A stretch of 64,000 nt of DNA from Litoditis marina (Eukaryota; Nematoda; Chromadorea; Rhabditida; Rhabditidae): NCBI GenBank assembly GCA_964036275.1, contig OZ038436.1:13171904-13235903 (forward strand), in the 5' to 3' direction. Numbering within the stretch: the first letter of the stretch is position 1; every line of letters begins with the position of its first letter. The notes below the pieces were generated by a model. That model was not told the origin of the DNA. It ran no database searches and saw only the letters and a program-made list of their open reading frames with translations. Position numbers and translations under genes: made by a program. Shown here piece after piece: positions 35,939 to 47,426 of this stretch.

Positions 35939-38900
35939 GTTAGCTACTGAATCTCTTTCAACGGTCACAACTATATATGTGTACTCTCGTGTACGTATAA
36001 TCATCGTTTTGATATGATTTTAATGTGCGCTGTGAGACTTAACATAGAAAAGATGATGACTCTATGGCTTTGCCATAGATTTATGTAACCGAATTTTTGG
36101 TTGAATAGAATGTGAATCCGATAACGTTTGCCTTTACTACATTTACACTGTAAATTGGGCTAAAACTCAGTTTCATTGAAACATTTAGTTTGAGAACTGG
36201 TTCTATTTACTGGAAAAACCGTACAGTAAACCGAATTAAGCAGTTTCACTCAAATCATGAAGTAACCTTGGCTAGATTTTTTCTCATGTTCGCTGAATTC
36301 GTTCGAGAGGTGCAACGATCTCAAATCTAATTTGCACAATCACAGTTTTACATCAAAGTAAAACGAATAAAAATACATAAAATCTTCAGCGTAGAAATCT
36401 TCAGCGTAGGCGAGGTATTGACTAAGTTAAGTTCACAAAACATCTATCAAATTCAATGTTTACTCATACTACGATTGAAAAGTACCGTTTTACAGTTTTC
36501 TACAACATTTTCACTTTTTTGTTCTCACAGATTATGATGAGATTTGTACAGCGCTAGAAGTTTGTTGCCTCTCATTGTAGGACCTTCACGTAATCTATCT
36601 GTTGTTGTTGACCAGGAAATACGGCCTTCTCTCTCAAGAACAGATGAAAGCTGTCGTTATAAACGTGCTGAGAACTTTAAACTCAGTTTTGCTATTTCGT
36701 TAGCCCTTTGTTGTGTGAAGAAAACACACGGAAAACTGTGAATCATAGTTTTCTGAAACGAGTTCATTGAAGTTGTATTGTTCAAATACAACTGAATATC
36801 TATATAAGTAAACGTAGGTACTTAGAAGTTGGCACTTAGCGTTTACCAGTTTGCATCACGCAGACAATTTTGCTTTCTACCCTCTTTTTTTCGTTTTAAT
36901 TCCACCCTCATTTCTTGAGTTGTACTCTCAGCATGTTTGTGAGTTGGCCATGTATCCTGAATTCCGTTGACATCGCCCACCTTGAACCTGATTTTCGTTT
37001 TGAAGCCCCCTCCGTATATCATGTTGCTGACGCAAAGCAGAATCATGTTTGCTTACTATCACCTTCAATTTATTTGGCTCGTGTGTTGTTGAGAGTCGAC
37101 CGAGTATCGGTAAATGGCCGAAAACATGAATGCATTTCAATGTTTGCTTAAAATCTTGTTGCCATTCACTACTGTTTGCGATGCCAAATCAACACAATTT
37201 GACATTGTGAATGCCACTTGCGAGGTTCACGGAGAACTTCAACCCTGAAACAGACATACAGAAGTTTTCAAAATGCGTGTTACTGCTTCATCACGAATTC
37301 GAGCAATTTATCTTTCGCACGGGGCGGTGGCATAAATGTTGCCTCAATGTGTTTATAGTTTGGTCTGGCTAGCCGGTATAAGTTATATTTGTGCAGATAT
37401 ATTTGACTAGGGGAGATATGCAGATTTATTCGGCACTTGCAAGTATGGGGTTCAGTTTTATGGGAATGTTCTACACATCTTGGAAGTGTACAGTCCACTT
37501 TACTCATGACTGCAAGGATCAATAATGAATAATGATGATGTTCAAGATAATTATCTCGAAGATGTTCAACAGATGACAAACTATAGTCTTGGAAAAAGAG
37601 CCTGAACGGTATAAGTCACACCATCCGGATGAGTGTAGTTTGAACCCAATACTGCTCTGTCGAAATTGCACACTTCTGCCTGTGTGTCGATGATATTACT
37701 AGTCTAATATTACATAATATATAATAGTACACAATATTACAAGATGAGATCACCCTTTATGTTCCCTTCTGACTTGTTTTACCTAACAATCAATTGAATT
37801 GCTCGGGTTCATCTATCGCTCTGACAATTGGCAACAAAAAATTGTTCCACATATCAGAAATTGGCGAGAAAACTGGTTGATGAAAACGTCATTTGTTCGC
37901 GTCCATTATGAGTACTTGACGCACTTCACTGGGCTACAGTAACCTTGAAATGATTGTTTGTTCAAGGTTGTCCAAAGACATTAACCAAATCAGCGCTAAA
38001 CAAGCGAACATGAGCGCATTTCACACTGTTCCACGACAAACGGCCTGTGTGCATTCGCACGGTTCCGTGATCCCTTTTTCATAAGCTCAAATAGTTGAGT
38101 GGGCTACTTGTGCAGATTCGATATTGCCTAACACTGACTGAACTGTTATGAACTAGAAAACACAGTAACATAAAATAAGACGTAGCAACCCAACTGACCT
38201 CTTCGAATAAGTTAAAGTATATTATTAGAGTATTCTACGGTCATTGAGTTTGTTTAGTGAGCTCACTAATTTTTAAATCATTGAAATAGACAGGTGGAAC
38301 AGATATTGTCAACAAGTTATATCTTATTATCGAATAGATCCGGTTTTCCTGGTAATTCAATTTTACGTGTTACGTGACACACGTTGTGATGCACGAGAGT
38401 GACACACGCTGGACACGTTTTGTTCACGTTGTGTGCGTAAAAGTTTCCCTCTAGTCTTTTTGACCTGATCACCACGGATTGACCAGAATCTTGCATTGGT
38501 CCGAATCTTGAAATACTCAGATGAGCATTAATTATCCAGATGAACAAAGAGGCCGAGACGCTTTTAAAAAGCAGGTGTGTCGCCCCTTTTATTGTAACAG
38601 CTCCTGCCGCTTTTGTCGTATTTGCTCAGAAAGGTCTCATTTTCCGGAATCAGATTAATTTCAGCCGGTTGTCTATGTTCTTTTCGGCTCGTGCAGCTCA
38701 AATGAATGCGAGCCACGTACTATCTGTTTGATCAATCTATTTCATGAATACAACTGCGGCTTCCCCTGCACACTGTAATGTTTATAGATTGTGCTTTTCG
38801 AGATGACAACTAGGCGAGAACACGTCATGTCTAGCTAATGAAAATCGTCCGAAATGTAAATATAATCTTTGCAATGGGAAAGTGTAAAGTACACAACGGA

Positions 38901-39535
38901 AACATATTTCGCATAATAAAAGCAGAAAGATCGCAAAGGTGTTTTTTTTAAATATAGGGTACACTTACCTAAAAACAACAAACCTTTTATTGAAAACTAT
39001 GAAACTGCGAAAGATATTTGGATCTTTGTTCAGACGCGTTCCTGTGTAGTAAAAACAAACTCGCAGTCTAATACAAAGCTAAACTCGTGGAACGCATAAA
39101 CAAAAAGTTTACTTGTAAAGTGTTTACGTTTTTACGCTTTCCACGTTTCAAGGGACTGTTAAATTCTTGTAGAGAAAAACGTCACTCTTGTCACGTGAGA
39201 TTTCGTCGATGTGCCTATTCAGTGACGAGGTGTCGGCCAAAAGTAATTTATTATCCTTCATTGATTTTATTTCTCGTCGCGCGTTTGTTGAATGAAGTGT
39301 CGTGTTTGAAATACCTTGAAAAGGACGGAGACAACTTGGCTAGTGCTACACTTCCTGGTCAATTTTTATGCAAAAAAGCTCATGAACTATAATTTTCTCC
39401 ATTTTGAATGTTTTTCTCAACGAAACTCACATTACAAACCGAGCTTTTTCTGTTCATTAATACAACCTCACCTGATAAACATGAAAATTATCCAAATTTT
39501 AACTTTACAACTCGTGAAATAAGAAACAAACTACC
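35939..39535. other. Gene-poor stretch
   Basis: No exon or repeat that I can support. The open frames here have no recognisable protein features. Confidence 0.4.
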
Positions 39536-39714
39536 AGCGCTCTTCCGGACACTAATTGGGCTTTTCAGGATGGGCGCTGGGAGCTGCAGCGTATCTGTTT
39601 TCTGTTTACCAATCAATTAATAAATAAATAAATTTGTGTACGGCCTATTTCATCCGTTTGTCACTTTATTGTGAAACATTCTTACAATTACATAATATCA
39701 TTATCAACCGTAGA

Positions 39715-39870
39715 TGGACTGTCCGTAGAGGGGGTGGAGATAGGCATGGGTGAGCTTTGCTACCAGCTCATGCGGTCCGCCATGAAGATACCGCGGCGAG
39801 CGGGGATCGAACCCACGTCTGTGGAGCGACAGCCAAACGCTAACCACTTGACCACTCGGCCCCAATTCGT
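39715..39870 (-). mobile_element. tRNA-derived SINE
   Basis: On the minus strand the element starts with a tRNA-like head containing an A box (TGGTCAAGTGG) and a B box (GGTTCGATCC), the internal RNA polymerase III promoter. The arms do not form a good acceptor stem, so it is not a working tRNA. The body continues with GCGGACCGCATGAGCTGG. A headless copy is at 26105-26165. Confidence 0.7.
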
Positions 39871-40661
39871 GCAGCTCGTGTTTTTCCGTCTCACTGGCTA
39901 CTCTGCACACTTCATTCCATTAATTCCACAAATAGCAATGGTTCGCACAACTTCTTGTAAACAGATTCGTACCTCATTTGATTAGAACTTGCTCTATTCG
40001 AACCTTCACGTTACACATGTACTTCGTCAATCACCGGACTCACTCAATGAAAGTCATTTTGAGGAAAATCATTGAAAATACACTACGACCCAATATGTCA
40101 AAAAGACGCCTACCACAGTAGTTATCTTCCCTAGGTATTTCCCTTCCTAGATTAGGGTTTCGAGTAGTAGAATAGGAAATGGTTTACTGATTTGTTTCTT
40201 AGTGAATTAATGTTTGACGGTTCGTGACACACTTCCTACAGCGATCATTCTTTTTCACGCCCTTCGCCGAGTATTTTTCAATTGGCACACAGGCTCCGCC
40301 TATTTCAGTTACTTTCAATGCGTTTTTCGCCCAATGTTGGTGGGGCAACAGTGCAGCAGAGTCATGTAGCACTAATTCACTCTCACTTCAGACAAATCTT
40401 ATATGTTTTCCCAGAATCTTCTCAAATGCTACAACTCTCACTCACATTTACTCACTTTCTTTTTCCTGATATAAGACGTATGAGAAACACAATATTTACT
40501 AGTGAACACATACTTCTTATCTCATTCCAGATTTGAAACGTCTTTTTCCCATTCCATAATTGAAATTTTAACTCTTTTACCTTTGTTTCGCGACGGTGCT
40601 AATCATTTTCGATAACTTTTTTTGAACTGTGATCAGTTTTGCAGATTTTTTTCGTTTTCAG
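39871..40661. other. Unassigned region
   Basis: Nothing recognised between the SINE and the terminal-exon-like segment at 40662. Confidence 0.4.
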
Positions 40662-40869
40662 GTTTTTCTGCGATCGACTAACCGAATCAGACTTTACCAT
40701 GACTCAAATCGGGCCTAATGTTTCGAATAAAAAGCCAGTGTTCACCTGCTCGCAAAAAATGGTTACACTATCGAGTGGCTCTCGTTTCACATTAGACAAC
40801 CGAGCGGAAAATGCATTTGAACCATTAGTTCATTGGTCGCTGCTCTCTTTTTTCCTTTTCTTCGGCTAA
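40662..40869 (+). other. Terminal-exon-like segment with hydrophobic tail
   Basis: Preceded by CGTTTTCAG and open to a stop at 40867-40869. The product (FFCDRLTESDFTMTQIG ... VFTCSQK) ends in WSLLSFFLFFG, which looks like a GPI-anchor or membrane tail. The phase fits the segment at 35801-35938. If real it is the last exon of an unrecognised plus-strand gene for a cell-surface protein. Confidence 0.3.
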
Positions 40870-41580
40870 GTCACTGAAATCGTAGCTGAGACCCAGTCTC
40901 TCGTATTATTCTGATTATCCTGTGCTTCACTTTTTACGCACTCGTCACAAATAAAACCGTCTGTTGTTTCTTATGACCATTTTCTTTGAATATCTTCCTA
41001 AATCTCAAAAAGTAGTCGAACTAATGTCTTCGTACACTTTGACAACAATTAGAGGTAAATTTTTAGTTTTCATCACAATTTAGTGAGAAAGTTGCGAGAC
41101 ATTCACACATTCATAATTGCGTTTACAAGCCTTCTAGTTAACTTTGATATTAAATCAAAAACTTGTGAAAAAAATTTGTCCAATCATACTTGCTTTCTCA
41201 CAGGTTTATTTATATACCACAAAGTCGGAGTTCCGTGAAGTAATGTTTGTACAAAGTTGTCAACAACACTATTCAATTTCATCCTCAAGAACTCATTTGT
41301 CTACCTTTTTCTTCTCAGTTTCATGAACTAATCGAAATACATTGTTCGATAAATTCTCCCTCACATGCTGGTTTGAGTGACCTTCATCACATTTCAAGTA
41401 CTTCCTGACAAAATGGAAACATTTACGTTTTCATAACTCTGAAGCATTGATGTCTGGCGTGTTTTTAGTCTTCCAAAGGCTATATGTAACTGAGAGGTAG
41501 TTCGAACCAGTGATTCTCTTTGAAGCATATTTTTGATTAACTGTACTTGTAAAATGGCGAAGTTCACATTTATTCGGTTT

Positions 41581-41588
41581 CAGAGGTA
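41581..41588 (+). promoter_or_regulatory. Splice acceptor 5 bases before the SLC6 start codon, possible trans-splice site
   Basis: GGTTTCAG ends at 41583 and the ATG is at 41589. In nematodes such a position often receives a spliced leader; an untranslated upstream exon is the alternative. Confidence 0.45.
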
Positions 41589-44500
41589 ATGGGTGCGACT
41601 CACGAACGCATCCCGACCGAGCCTCCAGCGGAGGAGGAGCATGAGCACCACCATCATCGATTGGGTGAGCATGAGGGAGAGGAAGAGCCTGACCGAGGTC
41701 AATGGACCGGACAGTTCGACTTCCTCATGAGCATGATCGCCTACGCGGTCGGATTGGGTGAGTTTCACGGTCACATACGTTCATTTGACACGTGTTTCAC
41801 ATTGTCATACTCTGAAGTTAAAAACCGAGTTGTTCAACAAGGTTCGCCGAAAACCCAAGTTGTAAATCAAGGATCAGACTCTTTACCGAAAATTCGGTGC
41901 ACAATTGTGCACCAATCTTTGATTTCAGAACTTGATATCAACTAGTGACCATTTTGGTGGGGCGAACCTTGGTAAACAACTCTGGTTTTTTACTTTAAAG
42001 GGACCGTACCTCTATAATGTGAAATGTAGGTAATTTTTGAAAAATGAAAGAAGTCGTTTATTTGGATTTGAGATGAAGGTTCATAAAAAGGTACAGAGAG
42101 TTCAGAAAACCACATTATTACGGAGCAAAAAAGAAGTCAAAAGGATTTGGGTTACTGTAATAAAGCAGTTCTTAATCTATCACAGCTTTTTAGTTTTCAT
42201 GATATTTACAAACCTTTTTCAACAGATTTCATACTGGTAATTTTGGCCATGCTTTGAATGTGGTTTTGCAATTTTATGGACATTTTGAAAATTTTGTACG
42301 TAGGTGAACTCTGCGGTGTATGTACGTGCGCGTGGTCGCGCCGCATTTTCGAGAACACGGAGCAAGATAGGAAGTTGACACCTATATGAATGATTTTGTT
42401 TTTTTAATGAGAAGAATATCGACTAATCAGCTCAAACCTCCAAATTAAAGAGGAACGGTCCCTTTAATATTGAGTTGAATACATGATTACTCACTAGATT
42501 TCTTGACGGAATCATGTGATTCGAACGTGTTTAGGTATATTAATCTCACTGTTCCCAACCAAAGTTTTCTGAGTGAACTCTGGAAATGACTAGTTCAATC
42601 CCATAGCTTATTGAAGTAATTCTACTGCAGAAAAAAAAACGCATCAAATGCCAATAAATATTCAATATGTGCTTATGTCACTCAAAAGGAAAAAAAAATG
42701 CAATTTCTGCCCGCCGCTTGAAGAGCATCCCTTCGGGGAATTGCCTTTAAACTCAATGGTGTCTTGTAGGCAACATTTCCGGAAATCAACAACAATTTGT
42801 TTCTCTGTTCAAATAGAAACAACCTATAACAGACCATAAAACATCGAATATACTTGCGAACTTGAACTTGCGAAATGGTTTTTCACGCGTTGCTGCGTTT
42901 TCGATTCACCCCGCATTGGTTTTTCTAGTATATCTTGACAATTCCTCCTATTCACATACTAACATGATAAGTACGGATATGTGAGAGAAATTAGCGATTT
43001 GCAGTTTCAAAGATGAATCAAATCTTTTCTTTTTTTTCTTCAAAGAAGAACCTTAAATGCATCTTCTGTGGAAAATTCACGTGCGTGTGGGAGGTCACGT
43101 GTTGAAAAGTCGAAAATGTGAACAATGTTGTTTCATTCAGGCAATGTGTGGCGTTTTCCATACCTGTGTTTCAAGAATGGTGGTGGTTCCTTTCTGGTAG
43201 TCTACTTCCTGTTCTTCTGTCTGGCGGCGGTTCCCATCTTTCTCATGGAGGTCACCATTGGACAATATCTACAGAAGGGAGCCATGGAAATGTGGAGAAT
43301 GTGCCCCATTTTTAAAGGTTGGTAGGACACATGAATACGTGAACACGTGAGACGTGGAAAAAATATTCACGTATCACATGACTGTTGCAAAAAACAATTC
43401 CACGGAAAACTTCAAGAATCAGACATGACGTTTCCTGTCGTTCACGCTCTCGAATGAATCAGTTATGATTGTAAGGTAATAATAATAATAACAATAATTT
43501 CCACAAAAATCACACAAGTTACACGTCACATATGATTATAAGATACCCGTGACTATACATTTGACTCGCAATATGAAAAGTATGTTATTCCAAGGACTAT
43601 TTCACTCTTGCACGGAGAAACAGTACAATTCTGTTTCTTTAACCATATTTGTAGTCAATTAGAGTATTCGGTGATTAGAGAATAACCGATAATCTTGTCT
43701 CTCTAGTCATACACACAAATATGATTAAATGGCAGTCTGCGGATGATAATAAATCCGCGGCTGTGATTTGGTCTTCTCTCAATATTGAAACAGTATATTA
43801 TCACTAATTGAGAAATTCTCGGCAGCGGGGAGGGGTGACCAGACCTCTATATAGTTTATACTGAAACACAGCAAAATTCTCGAACTACGCCAAAACGCAT
43901 CGAACTCAAAACTACGACCCCTGTCATTTCGTTTTTACCTCTCTTCAGGCCAAAAAGTTCTTTTTACCAGTATAGAATCTCGTAGAAGATATTCCCGAGT
44001 TAGACGGTACGCTCTGCAAACTCACAACTCATAAAACGTATCACGTACGTTACGTAACTCTAATTGAGATGAAGGTTATGGTAAAAACGTGATGATTCCA
44101 GGAGTGGGTATCGGCAACGTGGTGATCGCCTTCATGTGCATCGCCTATTTCTGTGTCATCGTCAGTTGGGCCATCTTCTACATGATCGCGTCCCTGAACA
44201 GTGTCTTCCCATGGGAAACTTGTGACAACTGGTGGTGAGTTACCGAAACAATTTCATAGTTTCCCGGTAAACGTGAATCTGGAAAACTTGAAACGTAATC
44301 CGGTAGAGTTACAAGGTTTTCACGTTTCACGTGACTAAGGCATAAGAAAATTAATTTGTTTTTCTTTGACGATACTGTAGTACTGTACTTTGGAAGTTGA
44401 CTGGACGTTGATAAAAGTACTGTAGGAAGCGGTCTGCATAGTACTAATTTAGTTCAATATGTCGAAATAAGAAAAACGTGCACTTTATGAAGAGCGTGTG

Positions 44501-47284
44501 AGAGCCAGACGAAGAGAGGGTTAGAGACGCAGGATGGTGGGTGAATATAAATATACATAGAGGAATTGAAAGGCAGCTGAATAAATTCGTTATATTGAGA
44601 GGGATACGCTGTGACAGAACATTAGGTGGATTGACTTCGTTATAAAGAAAATGAGTTCTCAAGAAACTACTCGGAAGCCTCAATATACATTTTTTCTGAA
44701 CAAAAAAAGTTGAAAACTTACTATAATTGTTTATCGACAATTGTCTAAATCAGAAACCAGAAAAGTAAGTACTAAAAATTAGTTTCACAAATGGTCTTTT
44801 TTTTTCACGTGATCTGACGTGTCACTCCAAATCTGATTCTATCGCTTTTCTACTTACCCGCGACCTAGACAGTTCTCACGGTTCAGCTGCATTCATTCAT
44901 TAGTCATACATTACGTATTCGAGTTTCTTTGTCAGCTAATGCGAGGGTTTCCCGGGGGCAGCGTATTGAGTTTCCATTCTTTAAAAGACGCGCTGAAACA
45001 TGTGCCTACGCAAAGAAAATGACGAGCGCTGAGAAAGCGCCATGTTACAACTGCCGAAAAGATTACGAACTTTTCTTACCAGTACTATCACGGTTGACAA
45101 CTGCTGCAACTGAGAACGCCGGGGTCGTATAAGTCAGAACATAAAAAAGTTGAGTTCTACTTAGTACGTTATTTTAGGTTACATGCGAAAAATCTTAATT
45201 AGGCGCGGTATTTTTACTTGTAAATCCTTTGTAGCCTAACTGCAATACGCGAAAACAGCAGAAGTTAATTTTTTTCAGATATAGTTACTTAATATCATTT
45301 GATGTGCACTCTCGCGGAACGTATGAAAAACTAATTGCTGTACCTTCGAGGGTCGTATTTTTTTCATCAAACCAGGAAACAGTCCAAAAGTGTCAGAGCG
45401 CAGAGAGCAAATAGATTGCGCAGATTGAGCTTTATAATTCACCCGAGATCCTAATATTTATCATATACCTGAAATGCGTGAAAGGAGAACAATCGTGAAG
45501 TGCACAAAAACTCTAGAAATATGACATTTCCAACTACTAACTGTTTTCTTTGTTGTTGATCTCAGTTGTAGTTTCGTACACGCATTTTAAACGATTCTCG
45601 ACTCAAAATCAGTGAATAAATTACAAACACAACGGGATAGAGTGAAATACATCATCAAAACTTGCTTTGAAAAAGGCGACTCCTACAGCTCAGTTTTAAA
45701 ATTCGAGTTGATCTTACTGCACTCGAGTTCGAGTGTAACCACCCTGATGACTATCATTACGTAAAGCCGCTTTTCTGACAAAACGGAGCGAGACATTAAA
45801 GTTTATATCTTTAGTTTTTTTTTTCAAATTCAATGGTGTTCCATTCGCCTTACGGTCAAATTTTTGACTCAAAAGTTGAAATTAGAGAGAGACACGCATT
45901 CTTTAACAGGAACGACTTCACCTGTGTCACCGGAAAGGAAAACTCGACCGTCCTGTCGGCCCTCGTCCAAAATCTGACGAAAACCGGTGACAAGACCCAG
46001 ACATCCGTCGAACAGTTCTGGGAGTGAGTACTCTAAAACTTTCTGCCTATTCTGCTTTTAACAACTTTCTGTTCATACTCGTGGTGAAGTTATGAGTCAC
46101 GTAAAAAGTATATGACAACAAAAATGAATAATTGCAGTAAAACGCATGCTCTCTGATGTTTATACATGTTGTACGTGACTATATAATTTGCTACGAGTAT
46201 ACTTACACGTTTTTGTGTGATGCATGCATACTTCTTGTCAAACTACGAGAGACGACAGCGAGAAAAAATAGTGATAAAACTTTTGGTGAACGTCTTCCAA
46301 TTCATGATCCAACCGTTGTGTTATCACTCAGATAGTTTGACTTGAGGTATGATACCTGATACCAGTAATCACTGAGAGTCATGTGAAACGTGTTCGGAAA
46401 TAACTTTTCTATGTCTTCGCTTTACACGTGAATCTTCACGTGGTAACACGTTTCACGTGACTTTTCACGGACTACTGGCAGATTGCGAACTGCTTAAAGA
46501 CCATGTGCCTCAGCTCACTTTCTCATTTTCATGTCAAACTCAAATCAGCATTCAGGCGACTTTGATTAACAGGCCAGACCCAGACAACCAGTGAAAGGTC
46601 TGGAGAATGCGTAGATCAACTCTATGCACAGGTTTGCGGGTGTTTTTCAATTATTACATTCAAAAATGGGTGAAAAAATACGTGGATGGTTTAGGAAAAT
46701 AAACATTATGTAACACTTCCCTGTGATGTGGAACGTGAAAATGAATACAAAACCGCGGTAGTAATCTATCGTGACTCTCATGAGTTCTGCTCATGAGCTC
46801 ATGAGCATCAGTTCCTACGCTAATGAAATGTTCACGTGTTTCTCAGAAAACGATCAATTGCGATCTCGATAGATTGGGACCGTACCAAAAAAGGAAAAAT
46901 CACATGTTTTGTTACATTTTCCCGTTTCACATGGCTTTTTCACCGCGTCGAATATTTCATTCTTGAAGTGTGAATATGTCAAGAGATTCAAAATATTCAC
47001 GCTTTCGCAGGTCGCTTTCTGCACATATAACAAACTATTTTGTTAATAGATTCGCTCGTAGACAGAATAAGACACGTGAATCTCTACAAACAACTCAGAT
47101 ATCTTTTAACACTACAAACCGAAACACGGAGGTTTCACGTGGTGCTATTTTGATCTACTTCAATCTGTCAGCTGACACTCTAACAATGCCCGATAGGTAT
47201 TGTACTGATTTGTCATACATTAACCTCTAAGTTTATCTATCCCGTCTCCTTCTCTCTCATTCTCACTTTCTTCAACTTCCACTT

Positions 47285-47337
<53 letters not shown>

Positions 47338-47388
47338 ATCGTTATCTCTACATATCTCATTCATTTCATTCGCTCTTCATCTACCTTG

Positions 47389-47426
<38 letters not shown>

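Larger units (their letters stand above)
43079..47170. repeat. CACGTG-rich intron sequence in the SLC6 gene
   Basis: Introns 1 to 4 contain many CACGTG or near-CACGTG words (for example 43100, 43345, 44325, 44808, 46435, 46450, 46830, 47073, 47135), several in TTTCACGTGAC context like the ends of the MITE-like family at 51148. Some are probably eroded element ends. Confidence 0.45.

Noticed and set aside
36915..37151. Overlapping open frames on both strands as genes
   Set aside because: Neither product has recognisable features, and opposite-strand open frames of this size are expected by chance.
39798..39868. A functional tRNA gene on the minus strand
   Set aside because: A and B boxes are present, but the acceptor stem does not pair and the sequence continues into a body shared with 26105-26165, so it is a SINE.
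44929..45132. Open frame with a CxxC-like CYNC motif in SLC6 intron 3
   Set aside because: Short, without a second motif or splice support; a chance frame is more likely.
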